Source: Alphaproteobacteria bacterium (GTDB taxonomy: Bacteria; Pseudomonadota; Alphaproteobacteria; RF32; CAG-239). From it: a DNA stretch of 64,000 bases. Position 1 is the first letter of the stretch. Every line of letters begins with the position of its first letter. The stretch is taken from the NCBI GenBank assembly GCA_017480745.1, contig JAFUSA010000019.1, forward strand, positions 1 to 64,000, written 5' to 3'. Shown here one piece after another: positions 16,158 to 23,876 of the stretch. The translations under genes and the position numbers were made by a program. The notes below the pieces were generated by a model. That model worked only from the letters and a program-made list of their open reading frames with translations, had not been told where the DNA came from and made no database searches.

Positions 16158-16234
16158 GGCGGGGTAGCTCAGTTGGTTAGAGCGGTGGAATCATAATCCA
16201 TGTGTCGTTGGTTCGAATCCGACCCTCGCTACCA
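16158..16234 (+). tRNA. tRNA with CAU anticodon, probably elongator tRNA-Met
   Basis: A full cloverleaf can be drawn: acceptor GGCGGGG with CCTCGCT (two G-U pairs), D arm GCTCAGTTGGTTAGAGC, anticodon loop ATCATAA, T arm GTTGG-TTCGAAT-CCGAC, and an encoded CCA. The anticodon CAU allows elongator Met, initiator Met or lysidine-modified Ile. The first pair is G-U, not the C-A mismatch of initiators, and the overall sequence resembles alphaproteobacterial elongator tRNA-Met. Confidence 0.9.
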
Positions 16235-16246
16235 CCAAATAGAAAG

Positions 16247-16270
16247 ACGTCCTGAAAGGGCGTTTTTTTG
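16247..16270 (+). terminator. tRNA terminator
   Basis: A CGTCC / GGGCG stem followed by seven T residues lies 13 bp past the tRNA. Between it and the MerR gene (16271-16434) I see only AT-rich upstream sequence. Confidence 0.75.
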
Positions 16271-16434
16271 TTTTTTGCGATTCATTGTTTCAATCTGCTT
16301 TATTTTCTCAACCGTAGCCAATAAAATTTTCCACAACTAAAAAAACACAAACCCATTTTGTGCTATCCTTTAAAATAAAAACCTTGACTCAACTATAATT
16401 TTAAATATTAAATAACTGAAAAATGGAGAATATA

Positions 16435-16869
16435 ATGATAAAAACATATAGTATCGGCGAAGTTGCCAAGCAAATAGGTGTTAGCACTCATACATTGCGC
16501 TTTTATGACAAAGAGGGTTTGTTGCCAGATGTTCATAAAAATTCTGCCGGTTTGCGTCGTTTTACGCAAGAAGACGTTAATTGGCTAAAAATTATGGAAT
16601 GTCTGAAATCCACAGGTCTGCCGTTAAAAGAAATAAAACATTATCTACAGCTCAGTAAGCTTGGAGATGCTACCTTGCAAGAAAGATTACAGATTTTTCA
16701 AAAACAAAAACAACGTTTGGAAGAGCAAATCAAAGAGCTTAAAAATAATATGGAGCGGATTAATTTTAAGATTAAATACTATAAAGCGGCTCTTCACGAC
16801 GGTGAAGCCGACGTTTTTTCAAAAAATGATGAATTACAACAGGAACGTGAACGTTTGTTCAAGATATAA
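16435..16869 (+). CDS. MerR-family transcriptional regulator
   Basis: A 144-residue regulator. Residues 1-70 form a winged helix-turn-helix (YSIGEVAKQIGVSTHTLRFY-DKEGLLPD, RRFTQEDVNWLKIMECLKSTGLPL) and the rest is a dimerising coiled coil (KQKQRLEEQIKELKNNMERI). No cysteine cluster for metal binding is present, so it is of the small-molecule or unknown-effector kind rather than MerR/ZntR. The ATG at 16435 has GGAG six bases upstream. It is 14 bp from the J-domain gene and probably co-transcribed. Confidence 0.85.
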   Translation: MIKTYSIGEVAKQIGVSTHTLRFYDKEGLLPDVHKNSAGLRRFTQEDVNWLKIMECLKSTGLPLKEIKHYLQLSKLGDATLQERLQIFQKQKQRLEEQIKELKNNMERINFKIKYYKAALHDGEADVFSKNDELQQERERLFKI

Positions 16870-16883
16870 TTTGAGGTAAACGG

Positions 16884-17855
16884 ATGTCTTTTCCTGAATA
16901 TTATGGTATTTTAGGTGTTGATGTAAAAGCTTCTCCTGATGAAATTAAATCGGCTTATCATAATTTAGTAAAGAAATATCATCCCGATGTTAATAAAAAC
17001 AAAAAACAAGCAACCGAAAAACTAAAACAAATCAACGAAGCCTATGGCGTTTTAGGCAATTTGGCAAGACGCGCCGAATATGATTATATTGGACACATTG
17101 AAACCCAAGAATATGATCAGACAGAAACAATTAATCCACAAACAACAGCTGAATCGTATCAATCAACGCTATATACTGAAAAATCAGAAAAAAAACATGG
17201 TTTCAGATTTACGCTTAGTAAGGTAATTTTATCATTATTTCTTTTTGTGTATGTTTGTTTTGTTTACTCTCACATTGATAAAAAAGATCCATTGAATCTT
17301 GTCAAAACTTCAAACAATATTTTAGACAGCGTCATACAAACCGGACAGCAAGTAAAAAATATTTATAAAAATAAGACTTGGTTGCTATATTTGGTGGAAA
17401 ATGATTATACATTTACTATAAAGTTTTTGCCTAATTCGATCGATTTAGCCGCGTTTTATGATGAAAATAAATATAATTTGTTGCAAAAAACGCAAAACAT
17501 CGCCATGGCGAAAGTTCTGTTAAATAAAGGAATTGATGTTAATTATCGCGCACCGGACGGTAATACGGCTTTATCTTTGGCTGTGAAAAATAACAATGTG
17601 GCATTAACAGAACTATTTTTACAAAAAGGAGCCGACGTTAATATTGTTTTCGGAATAAATAATTATAACTTGTTGATGATGACCGATAATCCGCAAATAG
17701 CAGAAATATTGATAAAATATGGAGCAAAAATCAACTATTTGGCGAAGGACGGAATGTCGCCTTTGCGCTTGGCGGCACACAGGCATAACAACGCCATGTT
17801 AAATATTTTACATAAAAGCAAAAAAACGAATCGGTTTGAAAGGCACAAAAGGTAA
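16884..17855 (+). CDS. Membrane-anchored J-domain protein with ankyrin repeats
   Basis: A 323-residue protein in three parts. Residues 5-70 are a DnaJ domain with the HPD tripeptide at 33-35, needed to stimulate DnaK. A hydrophobic helix at about 109-131 anchors it. The C-terminal half holds two or three ankyrin repeats (DGNTALSLAVKNNNVALTEL, then KGADVNIV, NPQIAEILIKYGAKI and DGMSPLRLAAHRHNNAML). The J domain faces the cytoplasm if the N-terminus is inside, which would put the ankyrin repeats in the periplasm. A role in recruiting Hsp70 to a membrane client is an inference. Confidence 0.8.
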   Translation: MSFPEYYGILGVDVKASPDEIKSAYHNLVKKYHPDVNKNKKQATEKLKQINEAYGVLGNLARRAEYDYIGHIETQEYDQTETINPQTTAESYQSTLYTEKSEKKHGFRFTLSKVILSLFLFVYVCFVYSHIDKKDPLNLVKTSNNILDSVIQTGQQVKNIYKNKTWLLYLVENDYTFTIKFLPNSIDLAAFYDENKYNLLQKTQNIAMAKVLLNKGIDVNYRAPDGNTALSLAVKNNNVALTELFLQKGADVNIVFGINNYNLLMMTDNPQIAEILIKYGAKINYLAKDGMSPLRLAAHRHNNAMLNILHKSKKTNRFERHKR

Positions 17856-17872
17856 GTAGTGTTCGCAATTTT

Positions 17873-18616
17873 TTATTTTTCTATTCTTTCTTTGGCAATG
17901 GCAAAATATTCTTTGTTAAGCTCGATACCTATAAACTTGCGTCCGGTATTTTTGCAAGCAATTCCCGTTGATCCGCTTCCCATAGTAAAATCAAGCACCG
18001 TATCGCCGGAATTGGTAAAAGTTTTTATTAAATATTCCATCAGGGCAACAGGCTTTTGCGTCGGATGTAAATTGGAAGAAAGTATATCGCGCTTGAATGA
18101 AACTATTTGCAACGGATAACGTTCTCCTGTATCAACATATTCATAAGGAGAGCGATTTTGCGAATCCACTAAAACACCTAATTTACCGTTTTTTATTTTG
18201 TTAGTCCTTTTGGGCCCGTCATACAACATCATTTGCGGATTGTAAACCGGTTGTTTTTTATAAAAAACACTGATTGTTTCAATAACCTTTCCCGGCCTCT
18301 TTTTCAGTTGAAAAATGTTAGTAGCTCGCTCTTTTTGCCAATATATATCGTAACGATATTCGTCAATGTTTGATACACGTAAAAAGCTACTAAACGGTTC
18401 GTTGCCAAACAACAAAATCGGCGAATTATCATAACGCAAAGCTTTTATGCGCGACCACATCTGTGCAAACGGAATAATGCTATCCCAAGTACAAGCGGTT
18501 GTTCCGTATGGAGGATCGGTAATTATGGCATTTACTTTAATATTTTCGGCAATCAACTTATCCATAACTTGCCGACAATCACCGCAAAATAATTGATAAT
18601 CTGCTTTTTTAAACAT
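17873..18616 (-). CDS. Orphan DNA methyltransferase (beta-class amino type)
   Basis: A 247-residue protein with motif IV DPPYG at 34-38 and, near the C-terminus, motif I VLDFTMGSGSTGIA plus an FIGIELN motif, the order typical of beta-class N6-adenine or N4-cytosine methyltransferases. HPTQKPVALMEYLI lies in between. No restriction enzyme is adjacent. Similar small enzymes occur in prophages. The start at 18616 follows AAAGGATTTGTT; seven codons upstream are in frame but poorly supported. It ends 17 bp from the convergent J-domain gene. Confidence 0.85.
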   Translation of the reverse strand: MFKKADYQLFCGDCRQVMDKLIAENIKVNAIITDPPYGTTACTWDSIIPFAQMWSRIKALRYDNSPILLFGNEPFSSFLRVSNIDEYRYDIYWQKERATNIFQLKKRPGKVIETISVFYKKQPVYNPQMMLYDGPKRTNKIKNGKLGVLVDSQNRSPYEYVDTGERYPLQIVSFKRDILSSNLHPTQKPVALMEYLIKTFTNSGDTVLDFTMGSGSTGIACKNTGRKFIGIELNKEYFAIAKERIEK

Positions 18617-18755
18617 AACAAATCCTTTCTCTTGCAAATTAAAACATCAAAACCATTTATGCAAGTATAAAAAAATCTTATATGTATGCAAAAAAGCTTT
18701 ACTTTTGTTCCATAATAAATTATAATGTTGAAGTTGCTTTGAGAACGGAACAATT

Positions 18756-19463
18756 ATGTCAGAAACGCAAGATATTTATAGCAAATATGCAGAAAAAGAA
18801 AAACTGTTGCGTCCGCGTTATGTGCGTAACGCAGATGGGGGATATTATGAATCCGCCCTGCATAAAGCTGTCTTGCTATCTATGACAGATTCAAAAGAAA
18901 ACACGCTAACTGTTGTTAATGGAATAAGTGAAAATTTGTTCGCTACCAAGCCAGAACACACATCCGCCGAATTATCGGCTTTGGTTGAAGTGATAAAACG
19001 AAACGCCGATGACAATACTATTGTGCAAAGAGCGTTTAATTGTATGGAAAAAGTGATAACAGCAGCATCTATGCAAATTTCGCCTAATAAAAAGACAACC
19101 ATAGATAATTATTTTTTAATTGATTTAGCTGATTTGAAAGAGCGAGAACCGCTTTTCGGCAGCAGAATAGATAATATTTTTATGGAATATCAGTGGTTGA
19201 AAGAAACTTTTTGGGCTTTTGGTGAAAATACTCCGACTAATAATTCAGAGGAAGTTGCAAACTTGGCAAAAGGTAATATTGCAGATGATTTTCTGCAAAT
19301 ATCAACACATAACACCAAAGATGTGAATAATCGGCTGACAGAAATTCGTCAACGCGTTAAAATCGGGCAAAAAAATTTATCCAGAATAGTAAAAAATGCT
19401 GAACAATCAGGAAAACAAATAACCCAAGATTTATTGGCTAATAATAAAATCAATCGGCGATAA
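18756..19463 (+). CDS. Protein of unknown function
   Basis: A 235-residue soluble, helical protein without signal peptide or membrane segment, starting MSETQDIYSKYAEKEKLLRP. The C-terminal 60 residues look like an amphipathic helical region with many Asn and Gln. It is divergent from the orphan methyltransferase gene with a 139-bp shared promoter region. I see no known domain. Confidence 0.6.
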   Translation: MSETQDIYSKYAEKEKLLRPRYVRNADGGYYESALHKAVLLSMTDSKENTLTVVNGISENLFATKPEHTSAELSALVEVIKRNADDNTIVQRAFNCMEKVITAASMQISPNKKTTIDNYFLIDLADLKEREPLFGSRIDNIFMEYQWLKETFWAFGENTPTNNSEEVANLAKGNIADDFLQISTHNTKDVNNRLTEIRQRVKIGQKNLSRIVKNAEQSGKQITQDLLANNKINRR

Positions 19464-19619
19464 TATGGAGAATATATTTCAGGCAACCGCTGCCCACTGG
19501 AAAGAATCGACAGCGATTTTCTGACTTTTTGACAGGGGAATAAAAAACTCTTGCATTTAAATAAAAAATGGTTAGATTAAACACAAATTTGATTAACATT
19601 TTTTTTAAGGAGAATAATA

Positions 19620-19853
19620 ATGCCTTCCGTAATTAACGATTCTTGTATTAAATGCGGTACTTGTGCCGGTATTTGTCCGGTTAGCGCTATGCACCTTTGC
19701 GATTCGCAAATGGTTATTGATCCGGATACATGTATTGACTGCGGTGCTTGCATCGCCGAATGTCCGGTTAGTGCTATTGCCAATGATGCCGACGCTTCGG
19801 CCGAAGCCATTGCATTCAATGCCGAACAGGCAAAAATTTGCCCTTCCGCATAA
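19620..19853 (+). CDS. 2[4Fe-4S] ferredoxin
   Basis: A 77-residue ferredoxin with two CxxCxxCxxxCP motifs: CIKCGTCAGICPVSA and CIDCGACIAECPVSA. Each should ligate a [4Fe-4S] cluster, giving a small low-potential electron carrier of the bacterial (clostridial) type. RBS is AAGGAGAATAATA. It is monocistronic, with a strong terminator 16 bp beyond the stop. Codon use is less AT-rich than its neighbours, as for a highly expressed gene. Confidence 0.95.
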   Translation: MPSVINDSCIKCGTCAGICPVSAMHLCDSQMVIDPDTCIDCGACIAECPVSAIANDADASAEAIAFNAEQAKICPSA

Positions 19854-19869
19854 TTAAAAATTTCGTGCA

Positions 19870-19907
19870 AAAACTCAGGGCTTGTTTCCTGAGTTTTTGT
19901 TTTTTTC
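19870..19907 (+). terminator. Ferredoxin gene terminator
   Basis: AAACTCAGG / CCTGAGTTT stem followed by a long T-run. It excludes the in-frame ATG at 19882 as the start of the next gene. Confidence 0.85.
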
Positions 19908-19917
19908 GGATAAAAAA

Positions 19918-20682
19918 ATGCTTTGTAATCATACCGCAGACTATCTGCTTGATAAAAAAGTAGAAATTTTTCAGCCCGTAAACGGTTACCGTGCTTCAAG
20001 TGATGCTGTGTTACTGTCAGCGGCGATTCCCGAAAGCTTTAAAAAAGGAAAAATTAAAATACTTGATGTAGGAGCAGGAACGGGAGCAATTTCGTTATGT
20101 TTGGCTGCTCGCTTAGCCGATACGGCCTGTATATACGGGATAGAAATTCAGCCGGAATTGGCTGAACTTGCTAATTATAGCGCTCAACAGAACGGATTTA
20201 ATAATCTATCATTTATAACAGCTGATATTCGTGCTAAATTGCCTGAAAATACTTTATCGCCTTGTTCATTTGATATTGTAGTAAGTAATCCGCCGTATAG
20301 CGAACACGATATGCCCTCTCCTAACCAAAGCAAAGCCACCGCACATAATCATCAAAATTTCGGTTTAACCGAATGGTTGAATTTTTGTTTGAAAATGTGC
20401 AAACCGTTTGGTTATATTTATATGGTAAATCGTGCCGAATCTCTGCCGCAAATATGCACCTCTTTACAGAATAAAGCCGGAGGAATCACTGTTTTGCCGA
20501 TTTATTCAAAACAAGGGCAAAACGCAAAAAGAATTATTTTGCGTGCACAAAAAGATTCTAAGGCTCCGTGTGTGTTTTTACCTCCGTTTTATATGCATCA
20601 AAATGACGGACAATACAGCGATTTAGCACAAAAAATATTGCGACAAGGCCTAAGTTTCGGCAATTTGGGATTTAGTATTTAA
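19918..20682 (+). CDS. tRNA1(Val) adenine-37 N6-methyltransferase-like (TrmN6/YfiC family)
   Basis: A 254-residue SAM-dependent methyltransferase. It has GYRASSDAVLLSAAIP near the N-terminus, motif I ILDVGAGTGAISLCLA, and catalytic motif IV VVSNPPYSEHD. This order (GYR-S-DAVLL, then glycine-rich loop, then NPPY) is that of the YfiC/TrmN6 family, which methylates N6 of A37 in tRNA1(Val). The start at 19918 lies after the preceding terminator. Function is inferred by family; other NPPY methyltransferases are possible. Confidence 0.8.
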   Translation: MLCNHTADYLLDKKVEIFQPVNGYRASSDAVLLSAAIPESFKKGKIKILDVGAGTGAISLCLAARLADTACIYGIEIQPELAELANYSAQQNGFNNLSFITADIRAKLPENTLSPCSFDIVVSNPPYSEHDMPSPNQSKATAHNHQNFGLTEWLNFCLKMCKPFGYIYMVNRAESLPQICTSLQNKAGGITVLPIYSKQGQNAKRIILRAQKDSKAPCVFLPPFYMHQNDGQYSDLAQKILRQGLSFGNLGFSI

Positions 20683-20737
20683 AAAGTGCTTTACATTTAT
20701 AAAATTATGAGATAACTTTGTTCAAAAGAGGTGTGTC

Positions 20738-21973
20738 ATGTTTAAATTTGTTTTGTTAATTATTTCCGCTTTCATAATAAATTTCAATGCGTATGCTTGG
20801 ATGCCAACATACGATGATGATCAAGAGTTTGAAAGTTGCACAAAATCCACAAAAGATTGGAGTTTTTGCGCTCAGGAAGAGGGGCTTCGTGTTCTTAATA
20901 ACGTAAAAAAACAATATAGAGCAATACTTACCAACCCGAAAATAGTTGATTGGCACAGCAAACTTGATGAAAACACTGCCGTTATGCGGGATATGTACGA
21001 GAGTTGGACTGCTTTCAGAAACAGAATCTGCTCGCTTTCAGCTAAAGCTGCGGAAAATTTGCAACCGCTTGTTGACCCGAGAGCCGCTTGCGATTTGTTT
21101 CATATACAGCATCATCAAGACCATTTAGATAAGGTGTTATTACTATTGCAGGGCAATATTCCTGACGATTATAATGAGTTTGAATTTCTGCAAATTATAG
21201 ATCATGATAAAGAATATCAGCAATGTCTAAAATCCGAAGATGAACCGGAAGATACCATAAAATCAAAAGAAGAAGTATTAAACGAACAGTCCGCCGAATC
21301 TACCAAAGAGGAGGAAACACAAGTCAATGCGCAAGATCGTAAAGAGAAGTGTGTAGAAGAAGAACTAAAACGTTCCATCCGCAATATTAAAAATTATTAC
21401 AAAACATTTGTTAACGATGAACTTGTTGGTAAATGGAATAACGGCGACGGCCTGAAACAGGGAAATTATCGCGATATGTATGACAGCTGGATTGCTTATC
21501 GTAATAGGATGTGTGCATTAGCCGTTTGGGCTTATCAATCTCATTACGGCACAGAATCTATCTCCTCAAATGACTGTATTCTGTTTTATAATTTAGAAAA
21601 ATTTGAAATCATGCAAAATACACTAATTGGGGCTCATTCATTTTTGGATGAAGAAGATATTCCGGATATGAATGCAAATGACGGTGGTGAAGCAGAGGGT
21701 AAAACCATCACACCGCTGAAAAGGCGCATTGCTGTTGAAGAACAAACCGAAGATGAACGTTTTTCGGAAGAAGATAAAGAAAACACGGAAAATAATAAAG
21801 AGGAAAAATCAACAGATAACACCAACGAAAGCTTAGCAAAACAAGAAGTATCACCGCAAAACAATGTTCCTTCTTGGGCAAATCCGCAAAGAAATATTGA
21901 GCTAAAACAAAATAGCGAGGGCAAAAAACCTGATGATAGCAAAAAAATTCCGGCATGGGCGGATAAAAAATAA
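20738..21973 (+). CDS. Exported protein with two LprI-like domains
   Basis: A 411-residue protein with a signal peptide (VLLIISAFIINFNAYA). Two related domains follow, each with the Cys, W-x-x-(F/Y)RN-R-(I/M)C pattern of LprI/DUF1311 proteins: residues ~25-135 (YESWTAFRNRICSL) and ~200-305 (YDSWIAYRNRMCAL). A Glu/Lys-rich linker separates them, and the C-terminal 100 residues are acidic and disordered with two copies of a (S/P)WA(N/D) motif. LprI-type proteins include lysozyme inhibitors, so an envelope-protective role is possible but not shown. Confidence 0.7.
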   Translation: MFKFVLLIISAFIINFNAYAWMPTYDDDQEFESCTKSTKDWSFCAQEEGLRVLNNVKKQYRAILTNPKIVDWHSKLDENTAVMRDMYESWTAFRNRICSLSAKAAENLQPLVDPRAACDLFHIQHHQDHLDKVLLLLQGNIPDDYNEFEFLQIIDHDKEYQQCLKSEDEPEDTIKSKEEVLNEQSAESTKEEETQVNAQDRKEKCVEEELKRSIRNIKNYYKTFVNDELVGKWNNGDGLKQGNYRDMYDSWIAYRNRMCALAVWAYQSHYGTESISSNDCILFYNLEKFEIMQNTLIGAHSFLDEEDIPDMNANDGGEAEGKTITPLKRRIAVEEQTEDERFSEEDKENTENNKEEKSTDNTNESLAKQEVSPQNNVPSWANPQRNIELKQNSEGKKPDDSKKIPAWADKK

Positions 21974-22027
21974 TTATACATACTAAAAAGTATAAAAAAA
22001 TTGTTGCATTATTAATTATTAGTTATA

Positions 22028-22047
22028 TACATACTTGAATGTATGAA
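22028..22047 (+). promoter_or_regulatory. AcrR-like operator upstream of the TetR gene
   Basis: TACATACTTGAATGTATGAA is an imperfect palindrome similar to the Escherichia coli AcrR operator as I recall it (TACATAC...GTATGTA). A second half-related site lies at 21975-21994. Both are within 100 bp of the TetR start, so the regulator probably represses its own efflux operon. Confidence 0.55.
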
Positions 22048-22065
22048 TATTTTGAGCGGTAAATT

Positions 22066-22698
22066 ATGCGTAGAAAAAAAGAAGATGCAGAGCAGACCAG
22101 AAAAGCTATTTTAGCTTCGGCGATGGATATCTTTTATGAAAAAGGCTATTCCAAAACAACATTTGATGAAATAGCTAAACGTATTAATTTAACCAAAGGC
22201 GCTGTATATTGGTATTTTCGCAACAAGCCGGATATTGTCGCAGCTTTAATTAATGAATATATTTCCGGCCATTTACAATCATTAAAAAATTTTCAGCCGG
22301 AAGAAATAGTTGAATTTTCCGATATTATTGACATGGCTTTGCATAATAATCGCCAAATTAAAGAAAATACACAAATATATAAATATTTGTTTTTCATTAC
22401 TTGCCAAATGGAATGGAGTGAAGCAATTATCAATAAAATTCAGCCATCAATAGAAGAAACTAAGCAAATTACGCGCAGTCTGTTTTCGGAAATATTGCAA
22501 AAATTGCAAAAATCACATAAAATACGGCCGGAAGTTGATGTAAATATGATTTGTGAAATTTTAATGTGCATGTATGGCGGAATGATGGAAGCATATTTTA
22601 CCAAAAGGCTTAATCACGATTTTGACGATGTGGTTAAAAACGGTTTCAATTTAATTTTTAACAGTATAAAAACAGAGGATGTAAAAGATGAAAATTAA
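22066..22698 (+). CDS. TetR/AcrR-family repressor of the efflux operon
   Basis: A 210-residue regulator with an N-terminal helix-turn-helix (RKAILASAMDIFYEKGYSKT, FDEIAKRINLTKGAVYWYF) followed by a helical ligand domain. It is the first gene of the operon and overlaps the adaptor gene by 11 bp, which fits local control of the RND pump. Ligand unknown. Confidence 0.9.
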   Translation: MRRKKEDAEQTRKAILASAMDIFYEKGYSKTTFDEIAKRINLTKGAVYWYFRNKPDIVAALINEYISGHLQSLKNFQPEEIVEFSDIIDMALHNNRQIKENTQIYKYLFFITCQMEWSEAIINKIQPSIEETKQITRSLFSEILQKLQKSHKIRPEVDVNMICEILMCMYGGMMEAYFTKRLNHDFDDVVKNGFNLIFNSIKTEDVKDEN

Positions 22699-23860
22699 AT
22701 ATCCTGATTTATGGGAACTTTCTAAACGTATTTTAATTGTGGCTCTTTTTATAGCCTTCGGATGGTATTTGAAGGGTCGTTTATCTCCGCAAGCAGGTAT
22801 GAATTATGCTATGGGAGAAGTGTATATTTTGGCGCATCAGGCAGAAAATAAGGATATATCATCTTTTAGCAATAAAATATCTTATATTGAAGCCATAAAT
22901 GATGTAAATATTTTAGCACAAGTCAGCGGAACAGTAGAAAAAGTTTTGTTTAAGGAGGGTAGTATTGTTAAAGAAGGAGATGTTTTGTTTGAAATAGATT
23001 CTTCTAAATACAAAGCTGCTTATGATTTAGCAAATGCAAAATTGGACAGCGCAAAAGCAAACTATGTTAAAGCAGAAAGAGATTATAACCGGCAAGTTAA
23101 ATTAAGTAGTGAAAAATTTGCCTCAAAAGCAACTTTTGATATGGCTGAAAGTGCTTATTTACAAGCAAAGGCAGCCGTTGAAGAAGCTCAGGCAAGCTTA
23201 GATGTCGCCACCATTGATTTAGAACACACAAAAGTTGTGGCTCCTATTAGTGGAAAAATTGGTAAAGCTTTAGCAACAAAAGGTAATTATATTGTAGCAT
23301 CCGGCGCCGTTATGGCTAAAATAGTGCAAATAAATCCGGTTAGAATAAGTTTTTCGCTAACAGATAGAGAATTTGCATCTTTGCAAAGTCGCGACAATAA
23401 AATAGAAGAGTTAAATGCACGTATCACTCTGCCAAATGGAGAAATAATTAATGAAAAAGTGGTTGACATTTTTTATGATAACGCGGTAAACAGCAATACT
23501 GCGACTCTGTCTGTTTTTGCAGATGTGGCTAACGTAAATTATCGCCTGATTCCGGGAAATTATGTTCAGTCTTCTGTTTCTGACAATAAACCTGTTTACG
23601 GGATTGTTATTCCGCAGACGGCTATTGCCTATGATAAAGAAGGAGCCTATGTCTATGTCGCCCGTATAAATGACGAAAAAAGCAAAGAAAATGATTTGCA
23701 CGGAATAGCCGAACAACGTCGTGTAACCTTGGGTGATGTAGTCAACGGTAGTGAACAGGTTGTGGAAAAAGGCTTAAAACCGGGTGAATTAGTGGTTGTT
23801 CAGGGAACGGTAAAAATTCAAAATAATTCTCCGATTAAAATCGGTGTGGTAGAAAATTAA
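22688..23860 (+). CDS. RND efflux periplasmic adaptor (AcrA/MexA type)
   Basis: A 390-residue membrane-fusion protein. A single N-terminal hydrophobic segment (RILIVALFIAFGWYL) without a lipobox Cys anchors it. The lipoyl halves (ILAQVSGTVEKVLFKEGSIV...VAPISGKIGKALATKGNYI) flank a helical hairpin, then come beta-barrel and membrane-proximal domains (VYGIVIPQTAIAYD, LKPGELVVVQGTVKIQ). It links the pump to an outer-membrane channel; no TolC homologue is in this operon, so the pump must borrow one. Confidence 0.9.
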   Translation: MKIKYPDLWELSKRILIVALFIAFGWYLKGRLSPQAGMNYAMGEVYILAHQAENKDISSFSNKISYIEAINDVNILAQVSGTVEKVLFKEGSIVKEGDVLFEIDSSKYKAAYDLANAKLDSAKANYVKAERDYNRQVKLSSEKFASKATFDMAESAYLQAKAAVEEAQASLDVATIDLEHTKVVAPISGKIGKALATKGNYIVASGAVMAKIVQINPVRISFSLTDREFASLQSRDNKIEELNARITLPNGEIINEKVVDIFYDNAVNSNTATLSVFADVANVNYRLIPGNYVQSSVSDNKPVYGIVIPQTAIAYDKEGAYVYVARINDEKSKENDLHGIAEQRRVTLGDVVNGSEQVVEKGLKPGELVVVQGTVKIQNNSPIKIGVVEN

Positions 23861-23876
23861 CAGATGGTAGAGAAAA

